From Mycobacterium aquaticum (GTDB lineage Bacteria > Actinomycetota > Actinomycetes > Mycobacteriales > Mycobacteriaceae), in NCBI RefSeq assembly GCF_002086485.1, contig NZ_MVHF01000008.1, positions 62,001-126,000 of the forward strand: a DNA stretch of 64,000 nt. Reading direction: 5' to 3'. The notes below the pieces were generated by a model. The model did not search any database. It was not told the DNA's origin and saw only the letters and a program-made list of their open reading frames with translations. Of the stretch, positions 35,564 through 43,194 are shown one piece after another. Each line of letters opens with the position of its first letter. Within the stretch, counting starts at the first letter, position 1. The position numbers were made by a program, and so were the translations under genes.

Positions 35564-37993
35564 ATGACTGCACCACTGTCCGGGTACACCGTCATCGATC
35601 TGTCCTCGGGGATCGCCGGTGGGTACTGCACGAAAATCCTGGCCGACGGCGGCGCCGACATCGTCAAAGTCGAAGCACCGCAGGGCGATCCGCTGCGCCG
35701 TTGGTCGGCATCGGGGGCATCGATCCCGCCGGACGCCGACGGCGCGCTGTTCGGCTTCCTCGCCGGCGGCAAGCGCAGCGTGGTGATCGATCCCGAACAG
35801 GATGCCGATCTCGAGCTGCTCGACCGGCTGCTTGCCTCCGCCGACGCGGTCGTATGGTCCCCGGAATCACCAGTGGCGCAACGCGTCGCACCCGAGGATC
35901 TGCACCGCCGGTATCGCCACTTGATCGTTACCACCATCACCGCGTTCGGGTTGGACGGTCCGTGGTGTGACGGGCCGGCCACCGAGTTCACCCTGCAGGC
36001 CTGGTCCGGCGGAGCGATCGGCATCGGACGCGGCTCACAGGACCGGGCGCCGGTCACCATCGGCGGCCAAGTGGGGGACTGGCTCGCCGGTGCCTACGCC
36101 GCGGCGATGACGCTGGCATTGCGGGTCCGCGCCTTGCGCGACGGGCACGGCGAGCTCATCGACCTGTCCATGCTCGAAGTCCAGATCCTCGGTCTCACCT
36201 ACTATCCCGTGACCTATTTCGAGATGCTGGGCCACCCGTGGCGCACCGAACGGCGGCCGACCGTACCGGGTGTGGCCGAGGCCGCCGACGGGTTGGTCGC
36301 CCTCGGCTGCGGCACCGCACAGCAGTGGTGGGATCTGTGCGCGATGTCGGGTCACGACGAATGGATCGACGAGACCACCGAGCTGACCATCACCGAGCAG
36401 GCAAATCTGCATGCCGAGGAGCTGTACCGCTGGATCGGTGAACAACCTGCGGATGATCTCCGCGAGCTCGCCGCGGCGTTCCGGATCCCTACCTCACCGG
36501 TGGGCAACGGCGAAAACGTGGTCACCATGGACCATTTCGTCGCCCGCGGTTCGTTCACGACCAATCCGCGTGACGGATTCATCCAGCCCACACCGCCCTA
36601 CCGGCTCACCGATTGCCCGTTGCGACCACCCGCGCCGGCACCGCGGCTGGGAGAGCACACCGAGGCCTACAGTGCTGCCGTGTCGACGGCGCGCCAAGTG
36701 CCTCCCGGGGATCCCGACGACAATCGGCTGCCGCTGGCCGGGCTGCGTGTGCTCGACATGACGACTTTCTGGGCAGGCCCGTCGTGCACACACGCGCTCG
36801 GCATGCTCGGCGCCGAGGTGATCCACCTGGAATCCACCGCGCGCCCGGACGGGACCAGGCTCATTGCCGGGATCCCCGCAACCGTCGAACAGTGGTGGGA
36901 ACGTTCGCCGATCTTCAGCGCACTCAACACCAACAAGAAGTGCCTGACGCTGGATTTCCAGACCGACGAGGGCCGCGACATCTTGCGCCGTCTCATCGCG
37001 ACCTGCGACGTGGTCGTGGAGAACTTCACCCCACGCGTCATCGACCAGATCGGTTTGGATTTCGAGGCCGTACGAGCACTGCGTGACGACATCATCATGG
37101 TCCGGATGCCGGGATTCGGCTTGGACGGGCCGTGGCGGGACAACCCGGCGTTCGCCTACATCATCGAAGATGCCACCGGATTGAGTTGGCTCACGGGGTT
37201 TCCCGACCGCACGCCCTACGAGCCGTACTCTGTGGGGGACCCCAACGCCGGTGTGCACGCGCTCAACGCACTGTTGCTGGCACTGGAACACCGACGCAGA
37301 ACCGGTCAGGGCGTGTTGGTGGAGGCCGCGATGGCCGACGCAGCGCTCAACATCGCTGCCGAGCAGGTCATCGAGTATTCGGCTTACGGAACGCTGCTGC
37401 AGCGCGACGGCAATCGCGGTCCGACAGCCGCGCCGCAGAACCTGTATCGCACCGCTGAGGTGGACGAATTCGGCCGCGATGACAGTTGGGTGGCTGTGGC
37501 GGTGCAATCCGATGCGCAGTGGGAAGCGCTGCGGGACGCATTGGGCCGGCCCGACTGGGCGATGGCCACCGAGTTGATGATTGCCGCGGGCCGCCGTGCC
37601 GCACACGATCTCATCGACGAGCACCTTGGCGCCTGGTGTGCAACCCGCACCGGCGCCGAGGTCGTCGAAGCCTTCTGGAGTGCCGGGATTCCGGTGGCCA
37701 AGGTGATGCAGCCGCACCGGCAGGCCGAACTGCCGCAGCTGCGGCACCGGAGGTTCTTCGAGCAGGTGGGCCACCCGGTGAACATGCCGGCGCCGCACAG
37801 CACCCTTCCGGTCAACCTTGGCAGCGGTCCGATGGTCTTCCACCGCGAACCCGCGCCGCTGCTCGGTGAGCACAACCACGAAATCCTGGCGGCCCTGGGG
37901 CTGACCGACGCCGAGATCGCCGAACTGGCCGAAGCGGGTGTCATCGGCACCGCGCCCGGGGTCGGTCGTCGTCAGCGAAAAGCTGTGCGCTAA
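35564..37993 (+). CDS. tandem CaiB/BaiF CoA transferase (two fused copies)
   Basis: An 809-residue protein made of two family III CoA-transferase domains, roughly residues 1-395 and 405-795. Each has its own N-terminal signature (VIDLSSGIAGGYCTKILADGGADIVKVE-like, VLDMTTFWAGPSCTHALGMLGAEVIHLE-like) and its own catalytic Asp region (GQVGDWLAG and SVGDPNAG). The family normally works as an interlaced dimer of identical chains, so the fusion probably makes an intramolecular pseudo-dimer. ATG 35564 follows the crotonase stop by four bases. It ends the eight-gene run that begins with TetR, before a strong hairpin. Confidence 0.9.
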   Translation: MTAPLSGYTVIDLSSGIAGGYCTKILADGGADIVKVEAPQGDPLRRWSASGASIPPDADGALFGFLAGGKRSVVIDPEQDADLELLDRLLASADAVVWSPESPVAQRVAPEDLHRRYRHLIVTTITAFGLDGPWCDGPATEFTLQAWSGGAIGIGRGSQDRAPVTIGGQVGDWLAGAYAAAMTLALRVRALRDGHGELIDLSMLEVQILGLTYYPVTYFEMLGHPWRTERRPTVPGVAEAADGLVALGCGTAQQWWDLCAMSGHDEWIDETTELTITEQANLHAEELYRWIGEQPADDLRELAAAFRIPTSPVGNGENVVTMDHFVARGSFTTNPRDGFIQPTPPYRLTDCPLRPPAPAPRLGEHTEAYSAAVSTARQVPPGDPDDNRLPLAGLRVLDMTTFWAGPSCTHALGMLGAEVIHLESTARPDGTRLIAGIPATVEQWWERSPIFSALNTNKKCLTLDFQTDEGRDILRRLIATCDVVVENFTPRVIDQIGLDFEAVRALRDDIIMVRMPGFGLDGPWRDNPAFAYIIEDATGLSWLTGFPDRTPYEPYSVGDPNAGVHALNALLLALEHRRRTGQGVLVEAAMADAALNIAAEQVIEYSAYGTLLQRDGNRGPTAAPQNLYRTAEVDEFGRDDSWVAVAVQSDAQWEALRDALGRPDWAMATELMIAAGRRAAHDLIDEHLGAWCATRTGAEVVEAFWSAGIPVAKVMQPHRQAELPQLRHRRFFEQVGHPVNMPAPHSTLPVNLGSGPMVFHREPAPLLGEHNHEILAALGLTDAEIAELAEAGVIGTAPGVGRRQRKAVR

Positions 37994-37996
37994 CCC

Positions 37997-38055
37997 GCGA
38001 GCAGACGTAAAAGTCCGCGACACACCGCATTTCGCGGACCTTCACGTCTGCTCGC
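37997..38055. terminator. bidirectional hairpin terminator
   Basis: Outer arms GCGAGCAGACGT (37997-38008) and its complement (38044-38055), inner arms GTCCGCGA (38013-38020) and its complement (38032-38039), loop of 11 bases. It lies between the convergent CoA-transferase and SDR genes. Confidence 0.75.
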
Positions 38056-38069
38056 GCAGGGAAGGTGAG

Positions 38070-38915
38070 CTACTTCAGGCAGCTACCCGCGTCGACGGGC
38101 AGGGTCACGCCGGTGATGTAGCGCGCCTCGTCGGAGGCCAGGAACAGCACTGCGTTGCTGATGTCGACGGGTTCGACCCACGGGATGGGCAGCGTGTGGA
38201 ACAGCTGGCAGATCGGCGCCATGTCGTCGGGGCCCGGGTTCTCCAGATCCGGCCGGAACATCTTGAAGGTGCCCTCGTTGTGCAGCATGGGTGTGGCGAC
38301 ATGGGTTGGGTGCACGGTGTTGACCCGAATGTTGTGCTGTCCCAACTCGACTGCGAAACCGCGCATGAGCCCGACCACACCGTGCTTGGCGGCCACGTAG
38401 TTACCGCACTGCGGGTAGGCCTTGAGCCCGCCGACCGAGCTGGTCAGGACGATCGAGCCGCCACGCCCGCCGGCGATGAGGTGGGGGACACCGGCTTTGA
38501 CCGACTTCCAGGCTCCCGAGAGGTTGATGTCGATCATCTCGTCCCAGTCCAATTCGCTGGTCTGGTCCAGCGTGTCGCCACCATTGCCGATGCCGGCGTT
38601 GGCAACGATGATGTCGAGCCGGCCGAGCTGTTCGACACCGCTGTCGACGGCGGCCTTCACTGCGGCGGCATCGCGGATATCGACCTCGGCGGTGACGATG
38701 CGGCGGTTGAGACCTTTGACCAGATTGGCGGTTTCGGCCAGATCATCGGACGTGGAGGCCGGGATGGCGGTTTGGGCGCCGGGGCGGATCGGCCCGCAGA
38801 TATCGATCGCGATGATGTCGGCGCCCTCCTGGGCCAACCGCACCGCGTGGCTGCGGCCCTGACCACGAGCCGCGCCGGTGACGAAAGCGACCTTGCCTTC
38901 CACCCGTCCGGTCAT
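38070..38915 (-). CDS. mycofactocin-coupled SDR family oxidoreductase
   Basis: A 281-residue SDR starting at ATG 38915. The cofactor motif FVTGAARGQGRSHAVRLAQEGADIIAID with the insert GPIRPGAQTAIPASTSDDLAETANLV is the hallmark of the mycofactocin-dependent SDR group, which holds NAD(H) tightly and passes electrons to mycofactocin. Active site SSVGGLKAYPQCGNYVAAKHG contains Ser, Tyr and Lys. The C-terminus has TGVTLPVDAGSCLK. Likely oxidises an alcohol in the pathway; mycofactocin genes would be elsewhere in the genome. Confidence 0.92.
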   Translation of the reverse strand: MTGRVEGKVAFVTGAARGQGRSHAVRLAQEGADIIAIDICGPIRPGAQTAIPASTSDDLAETANLVKGLNRRIVTAEVDIRDAAAVKAAVDSGVEQLGRLDIIVANAGIGNGGDTLDQTSELDWDEMIDINLSGAWKSVKAGVPHLIAGGRGGSIVLTSSVGGLKAYPQCGNYVAAKHGVVGLMRGFAVELGQHNIRVNTVHPTHVATPMLHNEGTFKMFRPDLENPGPDDMAPICQLFHTLPIPWVEPVDISNAVLFLASDEARYITGVTLPVDAGSCLK

Positions 38916-39049
38916 TGTGTACCTCAGTTCTGATCGTGGGGAATCATGCGTCTTCGGCGAATTTCTGTGCACCTGCTCAGCACTCTGTCACCGTGCGCGG
39001 ATGGTGTCAACGACGGACTCATAATTGATAATTTCTACTCTTCGCTTGG

Positions 39050-39064
39050 AAGAATTTCGTTCTC
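39050..39064. promoter_or_regulatory. degenerate operator copy upstream of SDR
   Basis: AAGAATTTCGTTCTC matches the island consensus at 10 of 12 arm positions, 135 bp upstream of the mycofactocin-type SDR start at 38915. Confidence 0.4.
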
Positions 39065-39210
39065 GGCGCGGCGAGAAGACCCGCTTCAGCGGCTCGCGGC
39101 GCAGGGAGTCATCCCTGCAGGGGTCTGCGAGTTCGCGAGCATGGGCATCAATGGCGAACCGGATTGGACCACGTGCGTCGTCAGTCCCAAAGGGTGGTGC
39201 GGAGGCGCAA

Positions 39211-39227
39211 CGAGAACGTAGTTCTCG
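39211..39227. promoter_or_regulatory. palindrome CGAGAAC-GTA-GTTCTCG
   Basis: Perfect 7-bp arms with the same 3-bp spacing as the island operators; the inner arms GAGAAC/GTTCTC differ from the consensus by one symmetric base. It abuts the stop codon of the TetR gene (39228), so it may be an operator variant, a small terminator hairpin, or both. Confidence 0.45.
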
Positions 39228-39947
39228 CTATTCGGCGGCGAAGCCGTGGGCGCAGAAATCCCATACCTCATCGGCGGTGATCGGGTGGGGTGCGGCCTCG
39301 TCGGCACCTCCACTCGACTGCGCGACGAACATCACCGTCTGCATGGTCATCGCTGCCATCCGGCGAGGATTGATGCCCTTGCGCAACAACCCCGCCTCAG
39401 CGGCCTCTTCCATGAGTTCGGTGAGCAGAGTCAACAGCGGTGCGTGGGCAACCTTCACCTCAGACGGGTGCGATACCAGCAGACGCGGTGCGAAATCGGT
39501 GAACAACGGCCGCTTGGCGGCCGGGTCGGGTCGAGATGATTCGAACAGCAGCTGGATGGCTACCTTGAGCCGTTCCAGCGGATCGCCGTGACTGGCCGTG
39601 GCGGCGCGAATCTGGTCGGCCGAGCGGCTCAGCGCGTCCTCGAATAGTGCCAGCAGCAGTTCGTGCTTGCCGTCAAACTGCAGGTAGAAGCTTCGCAGCG
39701 ACTGACGCGAGCGGTCGACGACCTCTTGCACCGTGAAGTCGGTGCTGCCCTTTTCGATGATGATCGCCTGCGCGGCATCGAGGAAGCGCTGAACGCGCTG
39801 CGCTGCTCGCAGCTTGGCGGTTTTGATCGACCGCTCGACCGCCCGTTGCTTCCAGGCGGGTTCATCGCCGGCGGTGGTCACCGGCGGCTGAGATGGGTGT
39901 CGAGTCGGGAGAACATGAATTGACTGTACCGGAGAACGCCTTGCCAT
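39228..39947 (-). CDS. TetR-family regulator, candidate master regulator of the island
   Basis: A 239-residue TetR protein from ATG 39947; GTG 39881 is an alternative giving 217 residues. N-terminal helix-turn-helix: RFLDAAQAIIIEKGSTDFTVQEVVDRSRQSLRSFYLQFDGKHELLLALFEDAL, with the unusual SLRSFYLQF in place of the common YxHF. A ligand-binding domain follows. It is divergent from a crotonase gene, and the most symmetric island palindrome lies between them and overlaps its own predicted -35. Autoregulation plus control of the other sites is the natural reading. The ligand may be an acyl-CoA of the pathway. Confidence 0.88.
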   Translation of the reverse strand: MARRSPVQSIHVLPTRHPSQPPVTTAGDEPAWKQRAVERSIKTAKLRAAQRVQRFLDAAQAIIIEKGSTDFTVQEVVDRSRQSLRSFYLQFDGKHELLLALFEDALSRSADQIRAATASHGDPLERLKVAIQLLFESSRPDPAAKRPLFTDFAPRLLVSHPSEVKVAHAPLLTLLTELMEEAAEAGLLRKGINPRRMAAMTMQTVMFVAQSSGGADEAAPHPITADEVWDFCAHGFAAE

Positions 39948-39984
39948 TGTGGTGCCAGACCCCCTCGCGGCCAACGTGTCGGAG

Positions 39985-39990
39985 ATTGTA
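39985..39990 (-). promoter_or_regulatory. predicted -10 box of the TetR gene
   Basis: TACAAT on the minus strand (39990-39985). The matching -35 position, 17 bp upstream, falls inside the palindrome at 40003-40019, so repressor binding would exclude RNA polymerase. Confidence 0.5.
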
Positions 39991-40002
39991 ACTTTCGTGC
40001 CG

Positions 40003-40019
40003 TGAGAATAGTATTCTCA
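40003..40019. promoter_or_regulatory. operator palindrome TGAGAATA-G-TATTCTCA (perfect)
   Basis: A perfect 17-bp palindrome with 8-bp arms around one base, between the divergent TetR gene (39947) and crotonase/cyclase operon (40109). It contains the exact core GAGAAT-N3-ATTCTC at 40004-40018 and is the most symmetric copy in the window. Confidence 0.8.
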
Positions 40020-40108
40020 TCGAGGGAATTATAGAAGTGCTTCGGGAAGAAGGATGTCGCGGCTCATCCGGTGCCCGCCGTTCTTGGCCGCAATCGTCGA
40101 GGAGTGCC

Positions 40109-40891
40109 GTGTACATCGATTACGACGTCGCCGATTCCATCGGCACCATAACTCTCAACCGGCCCGAGGCTGCCAACGCGCAGAATCCCGAATTGCTCGA
40201 CGAGCTCGATGCCACCTGGACCAAGGCCGCGGAGGATCCCGCGGTCAAGGTGATCGTGTTACGGGCCAACGGAAAACACTTCTCCGCGGGGCATGACCTG
40301 CGCGGTGGCGGTCCGGTGCCGGACAAGATCACCCTCGAATTCATCATCGAACATGAATCGCGCCGCTACCTGGAATACACGTTGCGCTGGCGCAATGTGC
40401 CCAAGCCGTCGATCGCCGCGGTGCAGGGACGGTGCATATCCGGCGGCCTGTTGCTGTGCTGGCCGTGTGACTTGATCCTCGCCTCCGACGACGCGCTGTT
40501 CTCCGATCCTGTCGTGTTGATGGGCATCGGAGGCGTCGAATACCACGGGCACACCTGGGAACTCGGTGCCCGCAAGGCCAAGGAGATCCTGTTCACCGGC
40601 CGGGCGCTGACCGCCGAGGAAGCCGAACGCACGGGCATGGTGAACCGGGTGGTGCCACGCGACGAACTCGACGCCCAGACCCGCGAACTGGCCGCCCAGA
40701 TCGCCGCGATGCCGTCGTTCGCGCTGCGGCAGGCCAAGCGCGCAGTCAACCAGACGCTCGATGTCCAGGGCTTCTACGCCGCGATCCAATCTGTGTTCGA
40801 CGTGCACCAGACCGGCCACGGCAACGCGCTGAGTGTCGGTGGATGGCCGGTGTTGGTGAACCTCGACGATATGAAGGCCAACATCAAGTAA
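40109..40891 (+). CDS. enoyl-CoA hydratase/isomerase (crotonase) family
   Basis: A 260-residue crotonase. GTG 40109 is chosen because GAGGAG lies just ahead and the protein then begins at the usual place (YIDYDVADSIGTITLNRPEAAN). CoA and oxyanion motifs: ANGKHFSAGHDLRG and AVQGRCISGGLLLCWPCDL. The first catalytic Glu is replaced (SDPVVLMGIGGVEYHGH), the second is kept (AKEILFTG). It is preceded by the perfect operator and followed after five bases by an adenylate cyclase, an unusual operon partner. Confidence 0.9.
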   Translation: MYIDYDVADSIGTITLNRPEAANAQNPELLDELDATWTKAAEDPAVKVIVLRANGKHFSAGHDLRGGGPVPDKITLEFIIEHESRRYLEYTLRWRNVPKPSIAAVQGRCISGGLLLCWPCDLILASDDALFSDPVVLMGIGGVEYHGHTWELGARKAKEILFTGRALTAEEAERTGMVNRVVPRDELDAQTRELAAQIAAMPSFALRQAKRAVNQTLDVQGFYAAIQSVFDVHQTGHGNALSVGGWPVLVNLDDMKANIK

Positions 40892-40896
40892 CCGGT

Positions 40897-42384
40897 ATGG
40901 GCGCCATGCGGCTCAGCGTGCGGTATGCCGCTGGGCTGACCTACGCACAGATCACCGCCGCCGCGGCCGTCACGCTCGTGGTGCTGGCGCTGAGTCGCAA
41001 CACCGTCGGCGATGCGCGTCAATTGCTGACCCACGCCAACCTGGTCGCGCTGATCGCCCTGATGGTCGGTGCCGGCATCATCGATACCGTCGTCGGCTAC
41101 TTCAACGTCTATCCCACCTTCAGCTGGTTCGCCGCCGGGGTCCCGCCGACTCCCGCGCAGCGGCAGGCCGCGATGCGTATCGGCCCGCGGCAGGCCGTCA
41201 TCCAGTTCGGCACCTGGGCCGTGAGTGCAGCGGTTTACACCGTGGTGAATCTCGGCGCCGGTGGCGGGGTGGCCTACGTGATGGGCGGCGCCATCCTGTT
41301 CGGCGGCGTGGCGGCAGCCTGCATGGGATTTCTGGTGACGCAACGGATGTTGCGGCCGATCGTCGCTGCCTCGCTCACCGGAGCGTCGGCGACGAGTGTG
41401 ACGATGCCGGGTATCCAGGGCCGGCTGCTGACCATCTGGACGCTGTTCAGCGGCCTGCCGACCGTGGGTATCGCGCTGATCGTGCTGGCCCGCTCCAACG
41501 GCTGGTTCGTGCAGAAGACCGCCCCGGTGGAAGCCGCCGTACTGGTACTCGCCGGAATCTCGTTGATCTTCGGACTGCGGTCGATGGTGTTGGTGGCGCG
41601 GTCGATCGCCGATCCGGTGCATGATGTGGTGCTCGCGATGAAAGCAGTCGAGCGCGGGTGGTCGGGCGTCTCGGTCAAGGTGTACGAGCCGTCGGAGATC
41701 GGCAGGTTGCAGTACGGCTTCAACCGGATGGTCGCTGGATTGGCCGAGCGAAACCGGTTGCGCGAGTTGTTCGGTCGCTATGTCGGCGTCGACGTGGCGC
41801 GGCACGCACTGCAGCAGGGCGGCGCAGTCGGCGGCGACGTCCGCGAAGTGGCCGTGCTCTATGTCGACCTGGTGGGCTCCACTGCGCTGGGCGCATCCCG
41901 CCCGCCGCAGGAGGTGGCCGAGCTGCTCAACGGCTTCTTCAAGATCGTCGTCGACACGGTGGAACGACATCACGGCCTGATCAACAAGTTCGAGGGCGAC
42001 GCTGTGCTCGCAGTGTTCGGTGCCCCACTGCCACTGGACAATCCGGCCACCTCGGCCCTTGAGGCCGCGCGGGCCCTCGTGCCCGGTCTGAATGCACTGC
42101 CCGACGTCGAATTCGGTGTCGGAGTGTCCTGCGGTTCGGTTTTCGCAGGCAACATCGGTGCCGAGAACCGTTATGAGTACACCGTGATCGGTGATGCCGT
42201 CAACGAGGCGGCACGGCTCGCCGACCACGCCAAGGATTGGGACTCCGCCGTGCTGTGTTCGGGGTCCGCGTTGGCCCGCGCCGACACCGGCGAAGGCAGG
42301 CACTGGGCAGTGCGGGGATCCACGGTGCTGCGTGGCCGCAGCACCGCCACCGTGTTCGCCGAACCGGTTCCAGAGCTTCTGTAG
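40897..42384 (+). CDS. membrane class III adenylate cyclase (Rv1318c-type)
   Basis: A 495-residue protein: about six hydrophobic segments between residues 15 and 235, a HAMP-like linker (SIADPVHDVVLAMKAVERG...ASEIGRLQYGFNRMV region, about 237-285) and a C-terminal cyclase domain (315-495). Catalytic residues are all present: metal ligands Asp324 (YVDLVGST) and Asp368, adenine-selecting Lys364 and Asp433, and Asn436/Arg440 of the transition state. This layout matches the M. tuberculosis Rv1318c/Rv1319c/Rv1320c/Rv3645 group. It makes cAMP at the membrane. Transcription from the crotonase promoter would tie cAMP synthesis to the catabolic regulon. Confidence 0.92.
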   Translation: MGAMRLSVRYAAGLTYAQITAAAAVTLVVLALSRNTVGDARQLLTHANLVALIALMVGAGIIDTVVGYFNVYPTFSWFAAGVPPTPAQRQAAMRIGPRQAVIQFGTWAVSAAVYTVVNLGAGGGVAYVMGGAILFGGVAAACMGFLVTQRMLRPIVAASLTGASATSVTMPGIQGRLLTIWTLFSGLPTVGIALIVLARSNGWFVQKTAPVEAAVLVLAGISLIFGLRSMVLVARSIADPVHDVVLAMKAVERGWSGVSVKVYEPSEIGRLQYGFNRMVAGLAERNRLRELFGRYVGVDVARHALQQGGAVGGDVREVAVLYVDLVGSTALGASRPPQEVAELLNGFFKIVVDTVERHHGLINKFEGDAVLAVFGAPLPLDNPATSALEAARALVPGLNALPDVEFGVGVSCGSVFAGNIGAENRYEYTVIGDAVNEAARLADHAKDWDSAVLCSGSALARADTGEGRHWAVRGSTVLRGRSTATVFAEPVPELL

Positions 42385-42402
42385 GTCGCGGTGCCGGGAA
42401 AG

Positions 42403-43191
42403 TTACAGGTGCGCCAAACGTGGAGCCGAACCGCGGGCCCGCAGGCCTGCTCCCGCCTTGCGGGTGAGTTCCCTTGAGCTGCCGAGCAATCCGTCAAGTA
42501 CCAGGGCGCGTTTCACATGTCGGTGTAGATCGTGCTCGGCGGTGAAGCCTATGCCGCCCAAGACCTGTTGGCAGTGTTTGGCAGCGGTCAGCGCGGCCTT
42601 GCCTGCAGCCGCCTTGGCGAGCATGGCTGTCAGATCGGGGTTGTCGGTGCCGGGCAGGATCAGCGTCGCCTCGGCGCCTTCGATGGCCACGAGTGTCTCG
42701 GTCAACCGATGCCGGACCGCCTGGAAGGCCGCGATCGGCTTGCCGAACTGCACGCGGTCCAGCGCGTGCTGACGGGCCAGGGCCAGCATTGCGCGTGCCG
42801 AGCCGACGAGCCACCAGCCCACCGCGCGGCGGGCTTCGCCCATCCGCATCAGTTCGCCGTCGGGAACGGGTCGCAGGGGTAGTCCGCCCAGAGTCGGACA
42901 GTCGTTGGGCTGACGTTCCCACACCACCCAACTGCCGCCGGCGTACGGCATCGGCGGGGTCCCGCCCGGCAACCCTCCTATGGTCTCCAGCATCACATCG
43001 TTGAGAACCGAGGCGTGCGAACCGGTTTCACCGAGCAGACGAAACACCAGCGGTATCGCGACGTCGGGCATGTCGGACAGCATGTCGGCCCAGCCGAGCT
43101 CGGCCAGCGCGGCGTCCAGTTCGGCCCCCGAGACCGACAGCATGGTCTTGCGCAGCGCGTCCTCGAGCAGGTCGAGAGACTCTTGATCCAC
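42403..43191 (-). CDS. acyl-CoA dehydrogenase, short subunit (FadE-like)
   Basis: A 262-residue acyl-CoA dehydrogenase homologue with a reduced N-terminal/beta region. The C-terminal domain is recognisable by DRVQFGKPIAAFQAVRHRL and CQQVLGGIGFTAEHDLHRHVKR. GTG at 43191, three bases after the stop of the full-size FadE upstream. Size and pairing parallel the 10348/11156 pair, so an alpha2beta2-type complex is likely. It is the last gene of the seven-gene Rieske operon and converges on the cyclase gene. Confidence 0.88.
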   Translation of the reverse strand: MDQESLDLLEDALRKTMLSVSGAELDAALAELGWADMLSDMPDVAIPLVFRLLGETGSHASVLNDVMLETIGGLPGGTPPMPYAGGSWVVWERQPNDCPTLGGLPLRPVPDGELMRMGEARRAVGWWLVGSARAMLALARQHALDRVQFGKPIAAFQAVRHRLTETLVAIEGAEATLILPGTDNPDLTAMLAKAAAGKAALTAAKHCQQVLGGIGFTAEHDLHRHVKRALVLDGLLGSSRELTRKAGAGLRARGSAPRLAHL

Positions 43192-43194
43192 CTG

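Larger units (their letters stand above)
38916..39227. other. 312-bp intergenic region with two operator-like palindromes
   Basis: No gene is convincing here. It holds an AT-rich stretch near 39019-39036, likely the SDR promoter region, the degenerate operator at 39050-39064 and the symmetric palindrome at 39211-39227. A short plus-strand frame (38946-39221) and a minus-strand frame (39086-39313) have no ribosome site or recognisable features. Confidence 0.55.

Noticed and set aside
38946..39221. Possible 91-residue gene in the intergenic region
   Set aside because: No ribosome-binding sequence, no recognised features, and it runs through two operator-like palindromes.
39211..39227. Palindrome read purely as a terminator of the TetR gene
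   Set aside because: The stem is only 7 bp and lacks a U-tract, while spacing and arms resemble the operators; kept as regulatory with low confidence.
39086..39313. Possible 75-residue minus-strand gene
   Set aside because: Overlaps the end of the TetR gene in another frame and shows no motif or start signal.
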